This document shows positions 8,413 to 16,542 of a stretch of DNA of 64,000 bases, one piece after another (within the stretch, counting starts at the first letter, position 1; every line of letters starts with the position of its first letter). Below the pieces are notes generated by a model. That model was not told the DNA's origin, made no database searches, and saw only the letters and a list, made by a program, of their open reading frames with translations. Position numbers and translations under genes: made by a program. The DNA is from Lachnospiraceae bacterium KH1T2. Its GTDB lineage: Bacteria > Bacillota > Clostridia > Lachnospirales > Lachnospiraceae. The stretch lies in contig FOSY01000001.1 of NCBI GenBank assembly GCA_900114405.1, forward strand, positions 395,303 through 459,302. Direction: 5' to 3'.

Positions 8413-8559
8413 TTATCTATTCTTATTTTCGCAGGACTGGTTTCCTACTGTGCAGCTTGTCTTGCATGCTGACTGGCAAGAAGTCTGGCACTCGCCACAT
8501 CCGCCTGTTGTCATGCTCTTCTTATAATCTCTTGTGTTTAAAGTCTTTACATGCTTCAT
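8413..8559 (-). CDS. scfA: SCIFF ribosomal peptide precursor (six Cys in forty-five)
   Basis: A 48-residue peptide MKHVKTLNTRDYKKSMTTGG followed by a segment with six cysteines spaced CxxC, CxxxC, CxxxC, CxxxC and a last Cys six residues from the end. It has Thr and Ser residues available for thioether bonds. AGGAGG precedes the ATG, which excludes an upstream in-frame extension. The substrate of ScfB, it is almost universal in Clostridia, and its mature function remains open. It has its own near-consensus promoter (8602-8630). Confidence 0.95.
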   Translation of the reverse strand: MKHVKTLNTRDYKKSMTTGGCGECQTSCQSACKTSCTVGNQSCENKNR

Positions 8560-8601
8560 ATTAAATTCCTCCTTAAAACATTGATAAACACACTTATTAA
8601 A

Positions 8602-8630
8602 ATTATACCACAACACATGTTTGCTGAAAA
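8602..8630 (-). promoter_or_regulatory. promoter of scfA-scfB-recJ
   Basis: TTTTCA (8625-8630), 17-nt spacer, perfect TATAAT (8602-8607) on the minus strand, about 43 nt before the scfA start. Confidence 0.7.
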
Positions 8631-8686
8631 GGTATGAATTTATACCAGCATTTTGATCTCAGCACAAGCATGGCTGCTAAAATATA

Positions 8687-9829
8687 TCAGCCTACTATTT
8701 TTGTATGCTGTACACCTTTCATTTTATATGCGATAACTCTATCAAGATCCACATTTTCCGCTGATCTAAAGATATTCTCCTCAACTTCCGGAAATTCTTT
8801 TTTCAGCGCTGCTATAAGTCTCTTTGTTTCAATACGCTTCGAAATACTTTCCTCTTCTCCACATTCCGCACATGCTTCTGTAAATTTACATGCACACTGC
8901 AGGAAGTAAAGTTTATTGGAGTCTCTCCAGGCTTTAATGTCCTCTTCTCGCACAAGATATAAAGGTCTGATAAGCTCCATACCTTCATGATTAGTACTTT
9001 TAAGCTTCGGCATCATAGTCTGCACCTGACCGCCATAAAGCATGCTCATAAGTATCGTCTCTATCACATCATCAAAATGGTGCCCAAGCGCTATTTTATT
9101 GCAGCCAAGATCTCTTGCATAATTATACAGATACCCACGGCGCATCCTTGCACAGAGATAGCATGGTGATTTCTCAATTGTAAAAACAGAGTCAAAAATA
9201 TCCGTTTCAAAAATTTCTACGGGGATTTTCAGTTTTTTGGCATTTTCTTCAAGAACACGCCTGTTTTCAGCACTATATCCCGGATCCATAACAATATACT
9301 TGACATCGAAGTCTATTTTTGCTTTTTCTTTATAATCCTGAAATAGCTTCGACATAAGCATGCTGTCTTTTCCGCCAGAAATACACACAGCAACAGAATC
9401 ACCCGGCTTTATGAGTTCATACTTCTCTATCGCTTCTTCAAATTTATCCAATATAGTCTCTTTGTAAGAAGTGTGAAGACTTTCGATAGCTTCTGTCGAA
9501 ACCTCATCTGCGCTTCTCGCCTTCATGCCTTCAAGAAGCCACTCCACAAATCCACCTTTTAAGTAATATGTGCTGCATCCCTTTTCTTCAAGACTTGCAG
9601 CAACTCTCATACTTGCTTTTCCATTACCGCAATATATAATTAATTTTTTATCTTCACACACAGGCGGGTCAACAAGAAGAGCTTTTTGCCTTATCGCCTC
9701 TGCTCCCGGAATTCCGCCTCTTTCAACCTCATCCTCTTCCCTTATGTCAATGAGCCTGTAAGTATCATTTTCAAGAGAATTTAGTTCCTTAACTGTTATT
9801 TCCATAAACCTAGGATCTCGCTTTTGCAT
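8687..9829 (-). CDS. rhodanese-TtcA-like tRNA thiolation fusion
   Basis: A 380-residue two-domain protein. Residues 1-105 form a rhodanese domain with a candidate persulfide Cys67 in IIYCGNGKAS. Residues 120-375 form a TtcA/TilS-class PP-loop ATPase with SGGKDS (151-156), the pair SPCYLCARMRRG (Cys223, Cys226) and a later FLQCACKFTEACAECG cluster. TtcA thiolates C32 of tRNA using a [4Fe-4S] cluster. A fused rhodanese could deliver the sulfur (inference). The ATG overlaps the tcdA stop by one base (TAATG). A second in-frame ATG (Met9) has a slightly better AGG site. Confidence 0.82.
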   Translation of the reverse strand: MQKRDPRFMEITVKELNSLENDTYRLIDIREEDEVERGGIPGAEAIRQKALLVDPPVCEDKKLIIYCGNGKASMRVAASLEEKGCSTYYLKGGFVEWLLEGMKARSADEVSTEAIESLHTSYKETILDKFEEAIEKYELIKPGDSVAVCISGGKDSMLMSKLFQDYKEKAKIDFDVKYIVMDPGYSAENRRVLEENAKKLKIPVEIFETDIFDSVFTIEKSPCYLCARMRRGYLYNYARDLGCNKIALGHHFDDVIETILMSMLYGGQVQTMMPKLKSTNHEGMELIRPLYLVREEDIKAWRDSNKLYFLQCACKFTEACAECGEEESISKRIETKRLIAALKKEFPEVEENIFRSAENVDLDRVIAYKMKGVQHTKIVG

Positions 9830-10554
9830 TAAATATTTGATAAGTCTTTGACAACTTCACCGCCTATTATCAATCCGACAACCGACGGAACAAAGGCGAT
9901 GCTTCCCGGAACGCTTTTCTTTCTCACTCCTGCATTTTCTTCATGCACACCAGCATTCTCTGCATTGCTTATCGGCTTTTCTTCTGAGTACACAACTTTA
10001 AGCTTATGTATTCCTCGCTTTTTAAGCTCTCTTCGCATGACTTTTGCAAGCGGACACACATTTGTCTTATATATATCGGCAACTTTGAAAGCTGTCGGAT
10101 CAAGCTTATTTCCGGCACCCATGCTGCTTATTATCGGCGTTCCTGTTTCATTACATTTCATCACAAGCTCAATCTTAGCCGTTACGGTATCAACAGCATC
10201 GACCACGTAGTCATAAGCCTTAAAATCAAATTCTTCTGCTGTCTCCGGAAGAAAAAAACATCTATGTGAAGTGACTTTACAATCAGGATTGATATCATGG
10301 ATTCTTTCTTCCATAACATCAGTCTTGTATCGTCCGATCGTTTTGTGCGTAGCAATTATCTGGCGATTCAGATTTGACAGACACACTGTATCATTATCCA
10401 CTATATCGATCGCACCTACGCCGCATCTTGCAAGCGCCTCGCAGACATAACCGCCTACACCTCCGACACCAAAAACAGCTACTCGTGCATTCTGCAATTT
10501 TTCAATTGCTTCATCGCCTAATAAAAGCTGTGTTCTTGAAAATTGTTCCAACAT
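9829..10554 (-). CDS. tcdA: tRNA threonylcarbamoyladenosine dehydratase
   Basis: A 241-residue E1-like ThiF/MoeB-superfamily protein. It has FSRTQLLLGDEAIEKL, the nucleotide-binding FGVGGVGGYVCEALARCGVG, the DIVDNDTVCLSNLNRQ strand with DxD and Asn-Arg, and YVVDAVDTVTAK. TcdA converts t6A37 of tRNAs to the cyclic ct6A form using ATP. The absence of a C-terminal adenylation partner and of a CxxC pair agrees with TcdA rather than ThiF. It is coupled by a one-base overlap to a second tRNA-modification gene, so the two probably act in the same pathway layer. Confidence 0.88.
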   Translation of the reverse strand: MLEQFSRTQLLLGDEAIEKLQNARVAVFGVGGVGGYVCEALARCGVGAIDIVDNDTVCLSNLNRQIIATHKTIGRYKTDVMEERIHDINPDCKVTSHRCFFLPETAEEFDFKAYDYVVDAVDTVTAKIELVMKCNETGTPIISSMGAGNKLDPTAFKVADIYKTNVCPLAKVMRRELKKRGIHKLKVVYSEEKPISNAENAGVHEENAGVRKKSVPGSIAFVPSVVGLIIGGEVVKDLSNI

Positions 10555-10575
10555 ACTGTCTTACTATTCCTCGTT

Positions 10576-11823
10576 TCAATCTTCCTTTTTCGGCAATTTT
10601 ATAAATATACGACCTACTCTGTTCTTCGATGCCGTGAGTACTTCCAGCGAGATTCCTTCTGCTGTTTCCGCTTTATCCCCCGGTATCGGAAGATGATCCA
10701 AAAGCTCTATCATGTATCCGCCAATTGAATCATAATCTTCTGATTCGATCTGTGTTCCAAGCGCATCATTAAGATCATCGAGCTTGACGCTTCCATCCAC
10801 ATCATATTCGACATCATTTATCTTATGGATAAGGTCCATCTCGTCCTGATCGTATTCATCCCTGATCTCACCAACTATTTCCTCGATCAGATCCTCAATA
10901 GTCACTATTCCGACTGTAGCTCCATACTCATTGAGCACTATTGCCATAGTAACCGAATTCTTCCTCATTTCGAGCAAAAGGTCAGATGTTCTTTTAAGCT
11001 CATAGGTGAAGTAGCCGTCCCGCATATGGTCTCTCACCTTAAAGCCTTCTCTATCAGCTATAAATACATCCTTCATATTGAGGACACCAACGACATTGTC
11101 GGTATCTTCAGCATAAACCGGAAGTCGTGTGAAACGATCTCTCGCAAAGAGCTCCGCCACCTCATCAAATCCAGCTGTGATCTCAACCTCTGTCACATCA
11201 ATACGCGGTGTCATTATGTCTCTTACTCGACTATCGCCAAAGTCAACCACGTTATTGATCATTGCACGCTCATCAGATTCGATAACACCATCCTCATGGC
11301 TTACATCTACCACTGTTCGAAGTTCCTGCTCAGACATCGTTTTTTCCGCTTTAGACAAGTCTATACGTAAAATTCGTATCACGATCGATGAAATTATATT
11401 TATAACATATACAACAGGTGTAAAGATCACCATGAGGCCATAAATTATATAAACAACAAACATAGATAACTTTTCATTATATGCCGTTGCAATATTTTTA
11501 GGTGTGATCTCACCAAAAATCAGCACAAAAAGTGTCATCGCTGCAGTCATTAGACCAACGGGGATACTCACATTCATAGCGATTATGGTTGCAAGTGAAG
11601 ACGCACCAATATTTACAATATTGTTTCCAACCAATATTGTGGAAAGCATCTTACTCCATTGTTCCTGCATTTTCATCAAGAGCTGTGCCCTGCGGTTTCC
11701 ACCTTCTGCCAGCGAACGAATCTTAATTTTATTTACTGTTGTCAGAGCTGTTTCTGCTGCCGAAAAAAAGGCAGACAGAAACAGCAGGATCACCAAAACT
11801 ATCCATTGGCCTGCGTTGTCCAT
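10576..11823 (-). CDS. CNNM/CorC-type membrane protein with CBS domains
   Basis: A 415-residue protein. The DUF21 membrane domain has a first helix WIVLVILLFLSAFFSAAETAL and further helices to about residue 165. A CBS pair follows, with DIMTPRIDVTEVE and VVGVLNMKDVFI, and then a CorC_HlyC C-terminal domain from about 340. Relatives export Mg2+ or Co2+ (MpfA, YrkA, YhdP of Bacillus and Staphylococcus). The old hemolysin label is misleading. It starts three bases after the thiM stop with AGAGG inside thiM, so it is in the thiM operon. Confidence 0.9.
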   Translation of the reverse strand: MDNAGQWIVLVILLFLSAFFSAAETALTTVNKIKIRSLAEGGNRRAQLLMKMQEQWSKMLSTILVGNNIVNIGASSLATIIAMNVSIPVGLMTAAMTLFVLIFGEITPKNIATAYNEKLSMFVVYIIYGLMVIFTPVVYVINIISSIVIRILRIDLSKAEKTMSEQELRTVVDVSHEDGVIESDERAMINNVVDFGDSRVRDIMTPRIDVTEVEITAGFDEVAELFARDRFTRLPVYAEDTDNVVGVLNMKDVFIADREGFKVRDHMRDGYFTYELKRTSDLLLEMRKNSVTMAIVLNEYGATVGIVTIEDLIEEIVGEIRDEYDQDEMDLIHKINDVEYDVDGSVKLDDLNDALGTQIESEDYDSIGGYMIELLDHLPIPGDKAETAEGISLEVLTASKNRVGRIFIKLPKKED

Positions 11824-11826
11824 ATA

Positions 11827-12606
11827 TTAACGTTCCTCTATCTTTGCTTCTGTTCTAAGTTCAGAGGCCTGAAGAATGCTCAGACTATCAATAACGCCCT
11901 CAGCAAATGATGCTGTACCGACGTAAGCGTTCTTTGCTTCTGACTTCTGTCCAGCAACATCAAATGCTGCAACAGCTGTAACGACAGAATCAAATATATT
12001 CTCAACTCCGCCAACAGCCAGGAATGCAGCGATGACCGCTGTGAGTGCTGCGCCGCTTCCGGCAACTCTCTTCATAAAAGGTATATTATTGCTTATACGT
12101 GCCTGACTAGCATGGTAAACAACCAGATCTTCCTGACCTGTCATGACCACACATACATTATATTTATCGGCAATAATCTGAAGATCATCCAAGGAAAGTG
12201 TTGCATTTTCTTCAAGTTCCCAGCCGTTTAATGCAGCAAGATCAGTCGCTGTACCACGTATGCATGTAACATATACACTGTTAAGTATCTCGTTTACAAT
12301 CTCAAGTCTGAAGCTTGACTTTCCTACTCCATCAGGATCGAGTACAACCGGAACACCCATTTCATTTGCGCGTCGTCCTGCTTCTATCATAGAATTTGCA
12401 AGCGACTCTGTGGGTGCACCTACATTAAGCATAAGAGCCTGGCTTCTGCCTGCGATCTCAGCAGCTTCTTCCGGTGCGTCTGTACCTTCAGCACGAGCGC
12501 CAAGCCCGAGAAGCATGTTCACAACATAGTTAACTGTAACCTGATTTGTAATACAATGTACAAGTGGTCTATTTACGCGAATTTGCTCAATAAGTTCTTC
12601 CTGCAT
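11827..12606 (-). CDS. thiM: hydroxyethylthiazole kinase
   Basis: A 259-residue ribokinase-fold enzyme that phosphorylates the thiazole alcohol in thiamine salvage. It shows the N-terminal VHCITNQVTVNYVVNMLLGL motif, the NVGAP loop, PVVLDPDGVGKSSFR and the anion-hole segment MKRVAGSGAALTAVIAAFLA with the catalytic Cys position replaced by Ser-Gly-Ala. In most ThiM proteins this reads GTGC, so the usual Cys is absent here. No thiD, thiE or TPP riboswitch is visible nearby. It heads the operon thiM-CNNM-tcdA-ttcA-like under a consensus promoter. Confidence 0.9.
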   Translation of the reverse strand: MQEELIEQIRVNRPLVHCITNQVTVNYVVNMLLGLGARAEGTDAPEEAAEIAGRSQALMLNVGAPTESLANSMIEAGRRANEMGVPVVLDPDGVGKSSFRLEIVNEILNSVYVTCIRGTATDLAALNGWELEENATLSLDDLQIIADKYNVCVVMTGQEDLVVYHASQARISNNIPFMKRVAGSGAALTAVIAAFLAVGGVENIFDSVVTAVAAFDVAGQKSEAKNAYVGTASFAEGVIDSLSILQASELRTEAKIEER

Positions 12607-12640
12607 TTATTTCCTCCAACTTTTCTCACCAAACTAAAAC

Positions 12641-12654
12641 GCCTGTTTTCAGGC
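12641..12654 (-). repeat. leader hairpin GCCTG-aaaa-CAGGC of thiM
   Basis: In the thiM leader RNA, GCCTG AAAA CAGGC is followed by GTTTTAG, 35 nt before the start. An almost identical hairpin (GCCTG AAAG CAGGC) stands in the leader of the CarD-like gene at 44541-44554. It is a five-base-pair stem, so weak as a terminator. Confidence 0.45.
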
Positions 12655-12687
12655 ATAATCTTTCTTAATGTGAGTTAATCAGCGACT

Positions 12688-12716
12688 ATTATAACGTAAA
12701 TTATTAGTATGGTCAA
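12688..12716 (-). promoter_or_regulatory. sigma-A promoter of the thiM operon
   Basis: TTGACC (12711-12716), 17-nt spacer, TATAAT (12688-12693) on the minus strand. The -35 box overlaps the T-tract of the galT terminator, so the two units are packed tightly. Confidence 0.88.
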
Positions 12717-12722
12717 AAAATA

Positions 12723-12754
12723 ACAGAAGAGAACCATTTACAGTTCTCTTCTGT
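12723..12754 (-). terminator. terminator of galK-galT
   Basis: Twelve-base-pair stem ACAGAAGAGAAC (12723-12734) / GTTCTCTTCTGT (12743-12754). On the minus strand it is followed by TATTTTTT. Confidence 0.92.
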
Positions 12755-12809
12755 CTATATGTTTTTAGGAGTGTTATTAGCTTTATTTTTGCTCGTTTAC
12801 TGTGCATCA

Positions 12810-14309
12810 TTATATACTGTCGGTAAATCTCTTAAGTGCTTCCTGACTTTCTTCTGTCTGCTTATAAACGCCGGCATCTTCAAGCACTCTGCAGAACACC
12901 TTACCGATCTCATCCTGCAATATCTCATCGATATTTGCTTCTGTTATCTCATTATAGTTCTTGGCAAATTCCTCTACCCAGTCTGCATGCTTAGCGATAG
13001 ATTCAATTTTCCTGATATCTTTGCCTCCAAGAATCGCACTCTTTAATTCTTCCATTTCGCCTCGTAATCTTGATGGAAGAACCGCCAATCCCATTACTTC
13101 TATAAGTCCGATATTTTCTTTTTTGATATGATGAAGTTCATTATGCGGATGATACAACCCCAATGGGCATTCCGGCGTGGTTATATTATTTCTGAGAGTA
13201 AGATCTATCTCGTATTTTCCATCTCTCATTCTGACTATCGGTGTGATAGTATTATGCGGCTCACCGTCCGTCTCAGCAAAGACATACGCAGCTTCATCCG
13301 TATATGCTCTCCACTTTGCAAGGATTCTTTCAGAAAGTGCTATTACTCTTTCAGAATCACTTCCGCGAAGTCTGATTACGCTCAAAGGCCACTTGATAAC
13401 ACCTGCTTCGATATCCTCAAAGCCTTCAACTGTGAACTTTCTTGTATACTCCGCCCTTGCCATCGGGAATTCATAATTTCCTCCCTGAAAATGGTCATGC
13501 GAAAGTATAGAACCGCCAACTATAGGAAGATCCGCATTTGAACCGATCGTATAGTGAGGGAAAAGACGTATAAAGTCAAACAGTTTTTCAAACGCCTCAC
13601 GATCGATCTTCATCGGCGTATGCTTTTTATTAAACACGATGCAGTGCTCATTATAATACACATATGGAGAATACTGCATGTAAAATTCCTGATTAGCAAT
13701 TGTTATCGGAATAACTCTATGATTCTCACGTGCCGGATGATTGACTCTTCCTGCATATCCTTCGTTCTCCACGCAGAGCTGACACTTAGGATAAGCTGTC
13801 TGCGGTGCATTTTTAGCAGCAGCTATCGCCTTGGGATCTTTCTCAGGCTTACTTAAATTTATCGTAATGTCCAATGGTCCATATTGTGTATCTGTCTTCC
13901 ACTTAAGATCCTTTTTTATGCGATATCTTCTGATATAATCTGTATCCTGACTGAATTTATAGAACCAATCCGTCGCCTTCTTAGGATCTTCTCCATATAG
14001 CTTTCTGAATTTTGCCCTAACCTCTGAAGGTCTTGGAACAAGGCAATTCATCACCCTTGTATCAAACAAATCTCGACTAACCGGCCCATTATCATCCATG
14101 AGCTTATTTTCCCATGCATACTCAAGGATTTCATCCAATATCTCTTCAAGTTCAGTATTGGTAATAGTTTCCGGAGCCTCATAGCTGTCAAGCTTAAGGC
14201 AATCAAGTATAAGATTAGTTGCGTATATTTCATCATCATCCGTGATCAGTCCTGTATTAAGACCATAAGCCACGAGATTTTTAATTGTTTGATCGATCTT
14301 AACTGTCAT
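12810..14309 (-). CDS. galT: UDP-glucose-hexose-1-phosphate uridylyltransferase, type 2
   Basis: A 499-residue GalT of the Firmicutes type 2 family, which is longer than the roughly 350-residue E. coli type. The reaction is UDP-glucose plus galactose-1-phosphate to UDP-galactose plus glucose-1-phosphate. Visible landmarks are CLVPRPSEVRAKFRKLYGED, YPKCQLCVENEGYAGR, the active-site region GSILSHDHFQGGNYEFPMA with His-x-His, and GLYHPHNELHHIKKENIGLI. AGAGG lies upstream of the ATG. It follows galK by 19 nt and ends at a strong terminator. GalE and a galactose transporter are not in the window. Confidence 0.95.
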   Translation of the reverse strand: MTVKIDQTIKNLVAYGLNTGLITDDDEIYATNLILDCLKLDSYEAPETITNTELEEILDEILEYAWENKLMDDNGPVSRDLFDTRVMNCLVPRPSEVRAKFRKLYGEDPKKATDWFYKFSQDTDYIRRYRIKKDLKWKTDTQYGPLDITINLSKPEKDPKAIAAAKNAPQTAYPKCQLCVENEGYAGRVNHPARENHRVIPITIANQEFYMQYSPYVYYNEHCIVFNKKHTPMKIDREAFEKLFDFIRLFPHYTIGSNADLPIVGGSILSHDHFQGGNYEFPMARAEYTRKFTVEGFEDIEAGVIKWPLSVIRLRGSDSERVIALSERILAKWRAYTDEAAYVFAETDGEPHNTITPIVRMRDGKYEIDLTLRNNITTPECPLGLYHPHNELHHIKKENIGLIEVMGLAVLPSRLRGEMEELKSAILGGKDIRKIESIAKHADWVEEFAKNYNEITEANIDEILQDEIGKVFCRVLEDAGVYKQTEESQEALKRFTDSI

Positions 14310-14328
14310 AATTCTTACCTCTTAATGC

Positions 14329-15498
14329 TCAGCATGTAATTCTTCTTGCTCCATCGCTTGCATCAGCAATATAGAATTCGCAATCAAGTCCTGTTCTTTC
14401 TTTGTAGACTTTTCTGATTTCTTCCTGGAACTTATCTACAGCTTCGTTCTTTACGATGCTTACTGTGCATCCTCCAAATCCACCGCCTGTCATACGTGAG
14501 CCTACAACTCCATCTATTTTCCATGCTTCTTCTGCAAGCACATCAAGCTCAGGGCAGGAAACCTCATAATCATCACGCAATGAAACATGAGACTCATTCA
14601 TAAGTTTTCCAAAAGCTTCCAGATCACCTTTCTTAAGAGCCTCTACAGCATGAATTGTTCTCTGATTCTCATAAACAGCATGCTTTGCACGCTTTTTACA
14701 TACTTCGTCCTTTATAGCATCCTTATGTGCTTCAAAGCCTTCTTCGTCAAGGTCACCAAGTGTCTTGATATCAACCACCTTCTGCAGATCTTCAAGTGCC
14801 GTCTCGCTTTCACGTCTGCGATCATTGTAAGCGCTTCCTGCAAGCTTATGCTTTACTTTACTGTTTGTGATAACGATCTTTTCATCTTTAAGATTAAGCG
14901 GAACATAATCAAACTTGAGAGTTGCTGTATCAAGGAAAATAGCGCAATCCTTTTTACCCATTGCTGAAGCAAACTGATCCATGATTCCACAATTCATTCC
15001 ATTGTATTTATTTTCTGAGTACTGACCAAGTTTAGCACACTCGACCATATCGATTGGCAGATCAAAAAGATCCTTGCAAATAACAGCCGGAATTTCCTCA
15101 ATTGAAGCTGATGCAGAAAGACCGCTTCCTGCCGGCATATCTGAAAGCATTACCATATCATATCCTGAAGGAATCTCATATCCATTTTCCTTAAGAGCCC
15201 AGATAACTCCAGCCTGATAGTCATACCAAATGCCATTATCGTTAGGTGCAAATGTATCTATATCCAATTCTTTAACCCCATCGTTTGGATATGTCATATT
15301 GAACCAACGAACTTTACGATCTTCTCTTTTTCTGGCAACTGCATAATTTCCCATTGAAAGAGCGCAAGGAAAAACATGACCACCATTATAGTCTGTATGC
15401 TCACCTATAAGATTTACACGTCCCGGTGCAAAATAGCATCTGATATCTCCTTCTGCACCAAATCTTTTCTTAAACTCTTCAAATACCTTCTCTATCAT
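14329..15498 (-). CDS. galK: galactokinase
   Basis: A 389-residue GHMP kinase that phosphorylates galactose with ATP. The family motifs are PGRVNLIGEHTDYNGG (substrate), AGSGLSASASIEEI (ATP loop; Ser-Ala instead of the common Ser-Ser-Ala) and RMTGGGFGGCTVSIV. AAAGGA precedes the ATG. It is the first gene of the galK-galT Leloir operon, divergent from an AraC-family regulator that is the obvious candidate controller. Confidence 0.96.
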   Translation of the reverse strand: MIEKVFEEFKKRFGAEGDIRCYFAPGRVNLIGEHTDYNGGHVFPCALSMGNYAVARKREDRKVRWFNMTYPNDGVKELDIDTFAPNDNGIWYDYQAGVIWALKENGYEIPSGYDMVMLSDMPAGSGLSASASIEEIPAVICKDLFDLPIDMVECAKLGQYSENKYNGMNCGIMDQFASAMGKKDCAIFLDTATLKFDYVPLNLKDEKIVITNSKVKHKLAGSAYNDRRRESETALEDLQKVVDIKTLGDLDEEGFEAHKDAIKDEVCKKRAKHAVYENQRTIHAVEALKKGDLEAFGKLMNESHVSLRDDYEVSCPELDVLAEEAWKIDGVVGSRMTGGGFGGCTVSIVKNEAVDKFQEEIRKVYKERTGLDCEFYIADASDGARRITC

Positions 15499-15540
15499 AT
15501 CAAAATGTTCCTTTCATTTTTTTCGTTGATTTATATTTAT

Positions 15541-15569
15541 ATGATAGTATTTTCATAGCTTTTCTGCAA
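15541..15569 (-). promoter_or_regulatory. promoter of galK-galT
   Basis: TTGCAG (15564-15569), 17-nt spacer, TATCAT (15541-15546) on the minus strand. The -35 is poor (three of six), as expected for an activator-dependent promoter. Confidence 0.5.
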
Positions 15570-15588
15570 TATTCTATAGTTTCGATAA

Positions 15589-15620
15589 TATGTCATTTTG
15601 TTGCATTATCATAAGACATA
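15589..15620. promoter_or_regulatory. inverted TATGTC/GACATA pair between galK and the AraC gene
   Basis: TATGTC (15589-15594) and GACATA (15615-15620) are inverted, 26 bp centre to centre. They lie between the two divergent promoters and overlap the region just upstream of the galK -35 box. This placement suits an AraC-type activator and autoregulator. The assignment is inference. Confidence 0.4.
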
Positions 15621-15629
15621 GTTTAATAT
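15601..15629 (+). promoter_or_regulatory. promoter of the AraC-family gene (probably leaderless)
   Basis: TTGCAT (15601-15606), 17-nt spacer, TAATAT (15624-15629). The ATG at 15637 is the expected transcription start, so the mRNA would have essentially no leader. Confidence 0.5.
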
Positions 15630-15636
15630 ATTATTT

Positions 15637-16470
15637 ATGAATAGATCATTTAAAACAAATTTTATAACCAAAGAAAGCGATATGGTTTCTCTTTCCGTTA
15701 ATAACGTAGGTTTCCAGCGCTGTGAACCGCTTCACACTTGGGGACCCGGAGTAAGAGACCACTTTCTTATTCATCACATTGTAAAAGGCACCGGACATTA
15801 TGAAGTCGAAGGCAAAACATATACGCTTCACGCCGGAGATTCCTTTTTAGTTTATCCAAATGTCCTGGTAAAATATTATGCAGACATCGAAGACCCTTGG
15901 GAGTACTATTGGGTTGGTTTCACCGGTTCAGACGGGCCAAGTCTTATGCTCGCCACAGATTTTTCAAAAAAACTGCCGGTAATACATCATAACCCTGAAG
16001 AAAGCGGCATTGTCCGCCGTAAGATCCTTGATATATATGAGTCACGCGGAAACTCATTTGCAAACCAGATTGCAATGACAGGCGCTCTTTACACAGCTCT
16101 TTCATATTTTATCAAAATTTCGAAAAGCAAGTCTGACAGAAATGATACCTATCTGACTTATGTAAAAACAGCTAAAAATTATATCGCCGCAAATTATTCT
16201 TATGAAATTTCTGTTGACGAAATAGCCTATTACGTCGGAATAAGCCGCAGCCATCTGTTTCGTGCTTTCAGAATGCATGTAGGCGAATCTCCTAAAGAGT
16301 ACCTTACCAACTACAGGATAAATATTGCATGTGCATTATTACGTGAAACAGACCTTACCATCACCTCAATAGCCAAATCTGTTGGCTTCGAAAATAATCT
16401 TTACTTTTCTAAGACATTTCACAAGGTAAAAGGTGTTTCGCCTTCTGTTTATTCCAAACGGCACAAATAA
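15637..16470 (+). CDS. AraC-family regulator with cupin sensor domain
   Basis: A 277-residue protein. The N-terminal AraC-type cupin (about 25-150) has HHIVKGTGHYEVEGKTYTLH and AGDSFLVYPN. The C-terminal half carries two helix-turn-helix units, ISVDEIAYYVGISRSHLFRAF and ITSIAKSVGFENNLYFSKTF, ending in the typical KGVSPSVYSKRHK. This layout fits sugar-responsive activators (MsmR or RafR-like). It is divergent from galKT, which suggests galactose or a galactoside as effector. No Shine-Dalgarno precedes the ATG. A second in-frame ATG (Met16) also lacks a good one. Confidence 0.9.
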   Translation: MNRSFKTNFITKESDMVSLSVNNVGFQRCEPLHTWGPGVRDHFLIHHIVKGTGHYEVEGKTYTLHAGDSFLVYPNVLVKYYADIEDPWEYYWVGFTGSDGPSLMLATDFSKKLPVIHHNPEESGIVRRKILDIYESRGNSFANQIAMTGALYTALSYFIKISKSKSDRNDTYLTYVKTAKNYIAANYSYEISVDEIAYYVGISRSHLFRAFRMHVGESPKEYLTNYRINIACALLRETDLTITSIAKSVGFENNLYFSKTFHKVKGVSPSVYSKRHK

Positions 16471-16509
16471 TATCACTTAAAGGCATAAAATTTCTTTGCT
16501 TAACTTAAA

Positions 16510-16539
16510 AAAGAGATGTGGAATCTTCCACATCTCTTT
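16510..16539. terminator. bidirectional terminator between the AraC gene and rny
   Basis: Thirteen-base-pair stem AAAGAGATGTGGA (16510-16522) / TCCACATCTCTTT (16527-16539), loop ATCT, T-tract on both strands. It serves the convergent rny (three bases after its stop) and the AraC gene. Confidence 0.92.
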
Positions 16540-16542
16540 AGC

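Noticed and set aside
12607..12722. TPP riboswitch before thiM
   Set aside because: No CTGAGA/GACC elements are present; only a small hairpin in about 75 nt of leader.
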